Source: Fratercula arctica
Lineage: Eukaryota; Chordata; Aves; Charadriiformes; Alcidae
NCBI GenBank assembly: GCA_947846985.1
Contig: CANTUZ010000020.1
Coordinates: forward strand, 5,429,459 to 5,493,458
DNA length: 64,000 nt
Reading direction: 5' to 3'
Numbering within the stretch: the stretch's first letter is position 1; each line of letters begins with the position of its first letter. The position numbers were made by a program, and so were the translations under genes. The notes below the pieces were generated by a model. That model made no database searches. It saw only the letters and a list, made by a program, of their open reading frames with translations, and was not told where the DNA came from. This document shows positions 11,701 through 23,200 of this stretch, one piece after another.

Positions 11701-14222
11701 TGGCTGACAGAGGCAGCTCTGTTTTGTACGTCTCTCCCCACCCCTGTTTCCCCTTATTTGCTACCCAGCTTACAAGCTTGACTCAAAGGCCTCTTCCCCC
11801 TGCGCTAGGCTGTACCACGCTTTGTCTAAGAAATAATTGCCCATTATCCTTAAGTTTGGGGTTTTTGAGGGAGCTTTCCCCTCAGTTGTGTTCTTGGCAC
11901 AATATTTGGCTTTACAAAGAGTTGATGATTGATCTCTCCCATTTTACCTCCCCTTCCTTTTTTTCTTCCTTAAAGGGTGCATTGTATACTGCTCTGAACC
12001 CACCAGCTCTGGTATTTTTACAACATGTGGAAATCTCCTCTGCTTGCTACAAGGCAGGGATGATAACCAGCTCCCCATCAGCATGGGTACGAATTTACCT
12101 GGAATTTCAAAGGGATGGTTGAGCGTGATAACGTGTGCCACTTCACAGGGTTGAAGCAGTAAGTTAAAATCATTTCAGCAGCCTGTTGGGGTGAACAGGG
12201 TAACACTTGGGACATCACTTCTTGGAGCCTTCAACAGCAAAGAAGGGAAACATCCATTTGGGTCTGACTGCAACTTTATTGGCTTTAGTCCCTTTCAATA
12301 ACTGTAGGCTGAAAGATGTAAATTGTATTACAAATACAGAGATTTTTTTTGATTCATTTATACTCCTGCTATAGGAAAAGGGGATTTGTGAACGTGTGTG
12401 CGGGGCTGTGCTGCGCCGTGGCAGCTGGAGATGGCAAGAATGGAGTGTGTGGCTGCATCTCTGTGTGGCTTTGCCAGGTGTGTCAGCAATCGCTGGCTCG
12501 ATGGGCTTTTTGATGCGTCTGGATTTCTCAGCTTTTCGCATGGAAGCTCTTCAGAATGCAAGCAGTGACTGTTTTAGCATGAAATCCTGTCTCTAGTGAA
12601 GTGAAGATTAATAGTGCCGTTGAACTCATCGAGGAAGTTGCTTCGCCCTCCTTTGCATACAAGCAGCATTGCGTGCAGAAACGCCTCTTCAAAGAGGGCT
12701 TTGCCTACAGAGGGGCTGGCCATCGGGAATTATGGATGCGCATCTCTGGACATTCCAGTGTCTTTATTAGAAAAACAGCAGCCTATCTGTTCCTCTATTA
12801 GCTAAAGCCAAACCTGTGCCAGCACCGGCTCCTCACGCAGTAGGTGAGTCCAGTCGCACACAGCATAGAAGTGCTGGCTGCTTGTTACCTAGCAAGGACT
12901 TCAAATAAGTAAATATATTTTTAAAATCTGACACTTGGCTGCAGGCTAGTTTGGGTGTCAGCTGGTTTTGACAACCCAGTCATGTCTGTCTGCACCTTGG
13001 TTTTTTTTCTTTTTCTACTGGTTTAGTGAAGGAAACAAGCTCATGACTCATACAGCCATGGGTTTAACTAGGCAGCTCACCAATGTGAGTGTCCCCCAGG
13101 ACAAAATGATTTGTATTGATATGGTTAAATTGTATTGTAGTCCTTGTTGGTTAAAAAAAAAAAAGGCAAGCCAATTGCTTTTGCCTATTGAGGTAAATCT
13201 CATATTGGTTGAAAATTTGAATGGAAAGGGGAATGTATACATGTAAAGCCCTGTCGGAGTAATTTATTTTTCTTCCAGTGTTGATGTGGTGGTTCTTTTT
13301 GTGATGAAATACAATGGCAAGAGAACATTTGGCAGAGCAGGCTAGAGGGTGTAGCAGGCTATTGTGGTCTTTGTGGAAGAAGAGGTAAACTTCTGGTAAA
13401 TCTCATGGAGACTCAAAGCAGAGATTGTGCATCTGAAAGCAAGTATTATTTTTTTTTAAACTCTGGCTTTATCATACAAAACTAAAAAAAAAATAAATAC
13501 AGTGATGTTAACACTGTGCTCAAAAATAGACTGCGGGTCGGTGTAATCTTACAAATACAGTCAGCACAAACTCTAGTTGGATCAAAGCATCTCCTGCAGT
13601 ACCAACAGGCAAAAAGCCCTGCTGTCGAGCACATCTCCCTGTTCCCCCAAACTTCTCTGTGACGGACGCTGCTGTTGCAGCCGGCCAGTTCCACTGCAGT
13701 GTCCAAAAGTATCCAAGAGGGACTGTCGTCCTAGCAAATACATGAAATAGATGCAATAATTGAATTTAATATTGATTTAATAATTGATTAAAATTGAAGT
13801 ATTGCCTGTTTTGTGATATGATGTTCAATGAAGGAAGATCGTTCCTGTTGGCTTTCTTGTCCTGCATTTCTTCAGCTTCCATACCAAGCTGTTCTATGTT
13901 CATAGTTGTGCTTGATCCTGCTAAAATGGGCAAATCTATGCATTTCCAGGCTTGTAATGCTGAAAATCCCATGTTCTCTGGAAATCACTCTGTCTCTGTA
14001 CTGTAAGGCTTTTCTGACTGTGCGTATCTAAAATTTCGATTTATTAATACTGGTTGTGCAATTTGACCAGAAGTGGCTCTGGGCTGAGCAGTTATTGGAT
14101 TTGCTAGCATAAATAGCGCTGCTTAATTGAGCCTAAATTATTTGTAGATGCGGAGCATGCTCCCTTCCTCCACCTTTTTACCATCTTCCCCAATTAACTT
14201 TCATTTCTCTGTTTTGTTGCAG

Positions 14223-14285
14223 AGCAAGGAAGTGGGATTGCAGCTCCAGGAAGACTTGATGAAGGTCTTGAATGAACTCTACACG
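14223..14285 (+). CDS. SRGAP2: SRGAP2 exon 4 (F-BAR)
   Basis: Preceded by a pyrimidine-rich tract ending TTGCAG and followed by GTAAAT. It encodes 21 residues, [21 protein letters not shown], about residues 142-162, in a long F-BAR helix. Both borders are phase 0. A second AG two bases downstream of the acceptor (CAGAG) would break the frame, so the upstream AG is chosen. The previous exon must end in frame upstream of the window. Confidence 0.93.
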
Positions 14286-17200
14286 GTAAATCCAACTGAC
14301 TTCTTGGCATCTTTTCAGGCAAAAGGAAGAAGTGTTTGACTTCTCCCAGCCTGCTGTTACAGCAGAGACTAAGCCCCAAGACTGATAAAAGCCTGCAGTC
14401 TTTGCAGTTTGAGGCAGCTTGTAGAGCACCATAAATCTCACTTTTTCACTCCGTCCTTATATTGTTTCAGCTCTGTAAGTGTTGGCTCCACGTCTCAAAT
14501 ATCTCACCTTAATGCACACCTGCTACTAGCTGCAGTGTTGGTTTTAAAAAGAGATATTAGAATTATTTCCAAATACGCTAAAAATCTTCAGTCCATGGTT
14601 TTGTGTGGTCTGAGCGTACAAAAGGCAGTTTACAGCTTCAGCAGGGGGACACACTGTGTTTATTTGTTCCTCAACTCTTTCAGCAAAACAGCTCCCTTTA
14701 GAGTAATAGTCTTCCATCTGTGCTTTTTGCTTCTCAGTATATCCATTGGAGACACCAAGAAAGAGGCACTGCCTCAGGAAGGAGAAGGAATGTGTTCATA
14801 AAAGTTCACGTGCTGCTTGGGGATTTTTCTTCTCACACAGATGAATGGAAAAGCCTGGTGTTTGATTAAATTTTTGCTTTCTGCAGCTGTTACTGAGCTA
14901 GTTCTCTTTTAAAAGCAGAACCTACACATGCTTTTGTCGCTCAAAACGTCTTTTCTTTCATCCTTCTTTAATGATACATTGGGTCATTACACTGAGGTAC
15001 GTGTTCTTTCAAAAGATGATCCAGGGATGTTTCCCAAGCCATGCCATATCAACCTTGTGATGAAATTCAGCATTAATATCAATGCTAGGGTATTAGCAGG
15101 GCGTTCCCTGAAATTTCCCACATCAACAAAATGTATAGAAGGGAATTATTTCATTAGGGCATCAAGGCTAAATACTCAGACTAATCTTTTAGGAAAAAGG
15201 GGAGCTCAGGAGTAGGAAAAATGTTCTTGCTGCTGAAATGGCAGTTGAAGAGGTGAGACGTTGAATCCAGTTTAGGGTTTTCCTCCTTTTCTGCACTAGT
15301 GTTTAGCATTGCTGCGTCTTCTCTGTGGGCAAAGAGGGTTTGTGTTCCTCGACAGGGAGCCGAGGATGAGCTGTATGGTGGAAACTGGAGGCACTTGGAA
15401 GCTGACCTGGGGTTCGCTGTGCTGTGGCTGTAGTTAGGGCAGCCTTGGTTTACAGCAGCATGAGCAAACTGCGTTGTGCTCATCTTCCTGAAAAGCGGAC
15501 AATTTCTTCTAGGTCTGAAGGTGGTTTGTAAATGTAGCAGAGCCTGTCATCAGCGCTGCCTACTCTAGAAATTATTTTTAATTGAGGGCACAATCTGATT
15601 CAACTTTTGAGTCATGTACTTGGGTGGGATACTAAGGGAGAATATAGGTCTGTCTCTAAACAGAGACTTTTAGGAACTGAGATTTATTTCCTATCCCAAG
15701 TTCACATGGCAGTGAAGTTGAGAAGGTGGCTGGTTAGTGGAGTTTACACAGACATAAGTAATAATTTCTTCATGCCAGGCTCTGACAGATCATGGAGCCA
15801 AATACTGACTCTTGATAATTTCTCTATCAGTGGAAGGCAGATGTTCCAGAATTCAGCCTTTGATAAATAAAGCGATACAGGGTATTAACTTTTTTAATGT
15901 TAGTGCTAGGAACTTGAAATCTATTTATCCATGGGGGATTATTGTCCAATGGGGACAATTTTAAATTGTGTCTTCACCAGAAAATTTCTTTTCCTTTGAA
16001 AAAAAACACTTCTGCTGGTCATATTAAATGATATTTCTTGCTGCACTCAATTTAGTCACTGGTGGGATTGCTTTTATTGGTAGTTTTAGAAATAGTCCCA
16101 CCTCTTGCTCTGCTGGGTATCCAAAGGATTGGCAGAATCCTATTTTCAGGCAAAATGGATACGGACAAAGCCTTTAGTTTCCCTACACAGATAAAACATA
16201 GAGGCTTGTTAACCTGTCAGGTTTTGTCTTGAATTGTCCTGTGCAATCGGTCCTTGATGGTGCTGTTGCCCTCAGCCGGCACTAGTGAGCCAGCAGTCAC
16301 CCCATCGCCAGGCGTGGGGCGGGCGGAGCTTGTGGCTGCCGTTGTGGCACCGTCAGCGGGATAAAATAATGAAAATTGTGATTTCTATTTCTGCTTCTCT
16401 TGCTTTCTGCCAGTTCCACTTTCAGTGATAGAGGAAAAGAAACTACTTTGCATCTATTATTATAAATGCCTACTTTACAGTCTAAGCATATGCAGGAGCT
16501 GAAAGTGTGTGTGTAAATTATTCAGAAAGTCTCTCTTTAATACTGGCTGCATTCACATTCTCTTTCATGTTTAAATACAACGTCTCTTTGTATCTGAGAA
16601 CCTTTGCTGATCACTGCATAAAGAGAGAGCATGCGTCCTACTTACGTAAAATTATGTTGTGGTTCAGACTAAGGTGAAATAGGTATAAATGGGTTTTCAT
16701 CCAAAATAAATCACATGATTCGCAAGTGGGGTCTTTATTAATGCTGGAACGACACTATTGGGGTGTCTTTATGCAACTGTGCATTTTTTGCTACCCAGTC
16801 AAAATTATATCATAATAATGTTTGCTTTGGTATGTGAATTGAACTGCTTTTCATTTGTGCATTAAAAAAAAAAAGCTGGTTTATATATTATACCCTTTGT
16901 TTTTTGGTTCTGTTTTCTTAACACAAAGCTAGACGTGATTATCCTGTGAAACAAATGGGGTTTTTTTGTGACTTTGGGGGATATTTATCTATACTTACTT
17001 ATAAAAAATGGGCTATAATAAAAGCTGTCCATATAGTAAGGGGTCCAGGTCTCCCTGAGGAACAGAACCACGCTCTTTTATTAATGTTTTTATTACACAA
17101 GGTGAACAGAAGTACTTTTATGTATCAAATTTGATTTAAACAAATGGAACCCGAGTTGCTTCTGCAGGCATTGTGCTCAGACTATTGATTTGCATACAGT

Positions 17201-20200
17201 TCCTTGAGACTTGTGATGTTTAAGGGACTGATTCATCCAGATGAAAGACTGATAGGCATCCCTTCTGAAGCCTTACCTGCTGATGAAAAGCTATCATTTG
17301 CCAACGTTGGCATATAATTTTCTTTGAATAGTAAGGAGACTGGATTTAGTCTGTATCTTTTTTTGGTTTTTATGACTCCTTTATTGGATTGTACAAGGAG
17401 GTGCATGCCAAAGTTAAACAAAGAAGCAGCTGCAAAATAATCCACTTTGATTTCAGATTCATTTTGAGAGCCACGTTTTCATTCGCGCATCTTCTCTCAG
17501 GCTTTTTTGAGATGTGAAATTTCTCTATTTTGCTGGTTTAGATATTTCTAACTCGCACCAGATCTGACTTGCTGGTCACTGTCCAAATGCCTTTGCTTAG
17601 TTAGTATAATATCTTGCATTTAATCTAAACATGGTGGACAGCTATTATTAAATAGTTTTGTTAAAGAAACTTACAGTTTTGGGGAGTGCATTGGGCGAAT
17701 TAAAAAATAGTGTCACAGCATGTGACTCCCTTCTTAGGATTTTTTCCTCCCTTGTATCCTGTAAGCTCTCCGGACACATATATTGCTCTTCTCCCTAAGA
17801 CTTGGTCATGCAGATAAAGTAAGGCAAAATATCTGTATGCATTGTTTGTTGGTTAGGGAGACACGTTTCTTCCTCATCAAATCGAACTGTGGTGCTCTCT
17901 GACTCTTGTGTATCATGTTCTGCAGGTTATGAAAACCTACCATATGTACAACGCTGACAGCATCAGTGCTCAGAGCAAACTCAAAGAGGCAGAGAAGCAG
18001 GAAGAAAAGCAGATTGGGAAGTCGGTGAAGCAAGAGGACAAGCAGACGCCCCGCTCCCCCGACTCAACGTCCAACGTCAAGTTTGAAGAAAAACACGTTC
18101 GACGAAGCTCTGTCAAAAAAATAGAGAAAATGAAGGAGAAGGTACTTCCCTCACATTGCTGCTGCTGCTTGTGTAGAGTGCTTGAGGAGGGGACTTTGCT
18201 GTAGTGCAGCACAGGAGCTACTGAGCTCCCTCCTTTGTGACATTCAAATGCGAGTCTCAGTTTTTGCACAATTTTTAAACACTCAGAGTTAGGAAAGGCA
18301 AAAGCTGGCACCAGGTTTCTTGTAGGACAGTCAGATGTGCATTTTGTATTATCCCAGGTTATACAGGCATGGCACAAAAAGCTAAAACAAGGTTAGAGTA
18401 TGAAAGTAACAACTGCCTTCTTTGAAGTCATGGTTAACATATTTTTTTCTTGTACAGAGTACGAGATTTTTGTTTGCTGTTTCATGCCAGTTTAAGATCT
18501 GACCGGTGCTACAGGGAGACAAGCAATCCCAGACTGACTTCTCGGGCAGAACCAGTTGCCTTAGCAATCGGCCGGTCACTTGAGTAGTTCAGTGCTAAGA
18601 TTCAAGCCGGTAAAAGGTGAAGGGTTATTTTTGGATTGATTGAGGCTCTGAAAGGACCAAGTTTAGGCCTGATTTCTGCTGGAAGAGGTGGAGTGCCTGT
18701 GGCAGCCCTCAGACTACCTATGGGCTTCTAGCAGCAGCTCGGGTAGTGCTGGAGCTGGGCCATAACCTCAGAAACCCACCTCGTTCCTTCATTCTTCCCT
18801 TAATCTTCCCCAACCCGCAGTCTGGTTTCACAGAAGACTTTAAAAGCAAAGCTGTCTAGTATAGTGATGCTTAAAAACATCTAAATAATTAGTCTAAATT
18901 CTTTCAGTCTTGATAAAACTGGGATCCAAATGAACAAAAACTGTGGGAGCAGGGTAAGGTTTGTTCAGTACACGGTGGGGTCACCAGGAATGCTACTACT
19001 CCTGCCACACCTCTTTTCAAACCATATTCTCTTTTTGGTTTCTCTTTTAGCGCCAAGCGAAGTACACAGAAAATAGACTGAAGGCTATTAAGGCAAGAAA
19101 CGAGTATCTGCTGGCTCTGGAAGCCACCAACGCCTCTGTATTCAAGTATTACATTCATGACCTGTCTGATCTCATTGATGTAAGTGCTGCTGCTCGGGTA
19201 CCTGCAATGAATATCATTGCCATTAACCCTCACGTGTGCCTCTTCTTCAACATCTTATGTACCCAGTAACCTCTGTGCAGCTGTGGAGTGATGATCTTGG
19301 AGGGGCAGCTTAGAGAGTAAAACCAGGTGTGATAATTGGTCGTTAAGCTGTCCAGTGAGCTTTTCTTAGGTGGCTTACTGGGAGTCTGTTGCACAGATAA
19401 AAGCTTGCACAAGAAACCTGGCATTGAAATGTCTAGAAGGAGGAGTTGCTTAGTTAAAATGAAACTCGGTATCAGTATCACACTGTTGCTTGACATTTTC
19501 TATTTACTATTTTAAGCAAACTCTGAAGATTATAACTCAGAAGCACATTTATAATAAGAAGAATGTTAACTGTAGAACAGTATACCAGTCGGTAAAAGAA
19601 ATAAGGACAAAGCCATTTTCTAAAGCTGCCTTTAACTTGTTTTGAAAAATTCCATATATTTTGAGGTTAATGCTTTCTCTAGCATATTTCACAAGAGGGA
19701 TGAACCTTCCTGCTTTTTAAATTTTCCATTCTCTGATACCCCGACCCACCAGCTCTACAGCAACTTGATGCATTTCTTCTGTCACTGGGACTGCAGAGCG
19801 CTTTCAGTCTGGTTCCGAGAGGTGTCAGAGGAGTGTCAACAACGCTGGAGGTTCCACTGCTTTTGCCACTCCGCAGTCTCTCTGTCTACGCAGAGATGAA
19901 GAAATAAACGAGCTGTGGAAACCAGTCCCCCCTTTCCTTAGCATGGTCTCTGCAGGAACTGGTAATGGAGCCGAAGGCGGAGGGAGCTTGTTCCCCAGCT
20001 GCCTGCAAGCCCTCTGTTCTGCGGCTGAACGATGTCCCCGGTATTCAGGGGGCATCAATTCTGCTTTTAGTCAAACGCACAACAAAAAACCCCAAAATCT
20101 CTCCCTTGGAAAACTCAGAAAAGCCAGTTAGGAATCCCAAGATTTTTCACAAATATGTAACTACTCACTTCGACCTGCAGAACTCGAGTACCAAATGCAC

Positions 20201-23200
20201 CGAACGCCTTGTGTCAGGGTCACTGACGGCTGCTGGATCTTACTCTGCTTGCCAAGGGCAGCCCACTGCCGCCACAATTGGAAACGCTCAACTGCAAAGC
20301 CCGAAGGGAACTTTCTTTGTAGTAGCGGGGAGTAATGAACAGAAGTGTCTCTAGACACAGGCAATAAAGAGCACTCAGATCACTATTAATTAGTCAGCTA
20401 TTATAATACCTAACAGCATATATAATACATTTATTCAGCTGATCATAAAATCGCATGAAGTGCACTTCTGCTAGGTATTTATTTAAACCTGTCCTTTGGA
20501 GGTCAGGATTGTCAGTGCTAGATGGTTTTGAAAAATACTGTTGTTTCAAAATGTCACGTTTTATAAAATTGCTGCACTGAAGAGGCACATTTTGTTTATA
20601 CCTGCTGCCAGTTTTTGGTTGACATTTGCTCAACTTGAATTGTGCTGTCTTGTTTTTTCAACACATGATATTTCTATATATTTTCATACTGAAACGTACA
20701 AGATAGGGATTAATTTCACTCGCATCAGCATAATTCAGTTGTCTTAATTTTTTCTTTTAAAATCCTATCTATAAGTCCTCCCCCAGTTACTGCAGATGTG
20801 CCTGGTTCAGTTGTCTGCTAAAAGACTGTTCTTCGTACAGTTTCATGAAGTTTCATGAATTCATATATAGTAAAGAATCCATTTGGGTTTCATGAGCCCA
20901 TAACAATTTTTAAGCACAGACCTGACATCTTTTAAGTAGTACATTGACAAATCCGGGTTATGCAGCTTTGAGGGGAGTGCTCCTCTCGCTAGATGCTCCC
21001 AGCCGTCCCTGGGCCATGGTGGGCAGTGGGGCAAGAGAAGCAGCCAAACTTCTGCAGTTCAGGGATTTGTCACTGCTCCGGGAGAGGAGCACCGTGACTC
21101 TGGGTGAGTCCGTGCCCATCTTAACCCCCTTGTGTTCCTGGAAGCATTCAATTTAACACTACATTGCGAGTTCTCATAATCTTTTAAAGTATTATCTGCT
21201 CTGTTTTCAGAAGGCATGGAAAAATGCGGGACTTGCCTGGGAGCACCGGAGACAGAATTCAGTTATCTCATTGTTCAGAAGCAAGGAATATAGATTTACT
21301 AATGCCTTTGATCTGAAGGATCGAAAATTAACAATTATAACCAGTGATGGTTATCTGAAGCATCTGACAAATAAAAATGCGGTTTTGGGGGTTTTTTTAA
21401 ATTTTTTTTTAAGCCAGGTCTTAATTCTTTTCCTTGATCTAATCGTTTGATGATACTGAATTTTGAAATATAATATAAAAGCAATCTTCAAAGTTACTTA
21501 CAAGTAGATTGTTTAAGGCCAAATAGCGTTAAACTTGTCGTGTTTATACAACACATTGTGCTCCTCCTCCAATGTGCACGGAAGGATAACAGTGAGTTAA
21601 TTCTTCATCGTGAGTTGAGAGCAATAAATTGTTCCTGACATAGCCCAGTAGTTTTGAATTTCCTGACTTTGGGGACTGAGGCAGCTCTTTGATGCTAATG
21701 AAATATTACAGTAATGGGGAAGTTTGTATTAACTCATATTTATGAAAGGGTCACTAGGACAGAATTAAAAAAAAGATAAAAGGCATGTGTGAGTCCTGAA
21801 GCTTACTTTACTCTTCTAGGAATAGGTGTACTATTGCTGCTTAGTCCAGGATCTCCTACTTTCCTTTCCAAATGTAAACTGCATTTTAAAACAGAGGGCT
21901 CTTTCTCCTTGAATCTTCTATTTTGGGCCTCTTTGAAAACTGCTAACTTGCAAAGGGTTAATCAGCTGTCATGTTGGGAAGTGAATTTGAATGAGTTATC
22001 ATTAAATTCTTATAAAAAATTGATTTCCTTAGAGAACGATTCCATCAAACATTTATATAACCCAGAAAAGGGATGGCAAGACTGATACATTTATAACTAT
22101 GGCATGCTGGACTTTTAAAAATGTTAAAAAGTGGGGGAGTGGGCTGAAAAATATTTTCTGTCGCTGGCTTCAATAACATAAAGCTAAAAAAAACTTTGCT
22201 GTCTCAGTGTGGTCCTGCTGCTGAGTGAGGTGGGGTGTGAGGTATTGAGTCCCATTTGACTCCCCCATCCCACCAGCAGCAGACCTGTGCTGGAGGAGGA
22301 CAAGCTGGTGGCCCCAGCTGGCTGTGCAGCCGCCTGGCCCACAGGAGGAGGGGACAAATCTTCGTGGCAGCCGATCACCAGCGGTGTCCCTCAGGGCTCA
22401 GGTTTGGGGCCAGTTTTGTTTAATATCTTTATCGATGATCTGGATGAGGGGATGGAGTGCACCCTCAGTAAGTTCGCAGATGACACCAAACTAGGTGGGA
22501 GTGTTGATCTGCGTGAGGGTAGGAAGGCTCTACAGAGGGACCTGGACAGGCTGGATCGATGGGCCAAGGCCAATTGTATGAGGTTTAATAAGACCAAGTG
22601 CCGGGTCCTGCATTTCGGTCACAACAACCCCAAGCAACACTACAGGCTCGGGGCAGAGCGGCTGGAAAGCTGCCCGGCAGAAAAGGACCTGGGGGTGCTC
22701 GTGGACAACCAGCTTAACATGAGGCAGCAGTGTGCCCAGGTGTCCAAGAAGGCCAACAGCATCCTGGCTTGTATCAGGAACAGCGTGGCCAGCAGGAGCA
22801 GGAAAGTGATGGGGCCTCTGTACTCGGCACTGGTGAGGCCTCACCTCGAGCGCTGTGTACAGTTCTGGGCCCCTCTGTCCAAGAGGGACATTGAAGTGCT
22901 GGAGCGGGTCCAAAGGAGAGCTACCGAGCTGGGGAGGGGTCTGGAGACCAAGGTATACGAGGAGAGGCTGAGGGAGCTGGGCATGTTGAGTGTGGAGAAG
23001 AGGAGGCTGAGGGGAGACCTCATTGCCCTCTACAGCTACCTGAGAGGAGGCTGTAGAGAGGTGGGGGTTGGCCTCTTCTCCCAGGTGAACAATGACAGGA
23101 CCAGGGGCAATGGTCTGAAGCTGCGGCAGGGGAGGTTTAGATGAGATATTAAGAAGAATGACTTTACTGAAAGAGTGGTCAGGCCCTGGAACAGCTGCCC

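Larger units (their letters stand above)
1..14222 (+). other. SRGAP2 intron 3 (3' part), no gene seen
   Basis: This is intron sequence ahead of the first exon in the window. I looked for the preceding srGAP exon (containing SPVNCWN and ending near LFKK) and did not find it in any listed reading frame. Contents I can name are two MIR-like fragments (about 2311-2358 and 8205-8266), an AC repeat (1733-1746), a T14 run (2575-2588), a relatively CpG-rich patch (about 3650-3800), a 16-bp direct repeat (7959/7981), an alternating purine-pyrimidine stretch (8736-8782) and a cluster of GATA-like motifs (9197-9300). The longest ORF (11571-12122, 183 codons) has no recognisable domain. Confidence 0.85.

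Noticed and set aside
11571..12122. 183-codon ORF on the + strand in intron 3
   Set aside because: No recognisable domain, no flanking splice or promoter logic, low-complexity composition and overlapping ORFs on the other strand; best explained as chance.
1..14222. Search for the upstream SRGAP2 exons 1-3 in the first 14 kb
   Set aside because: No frame shows the expected N-terminal F-BAR blocks (for example SPVNCWN); they must lie outside the window.
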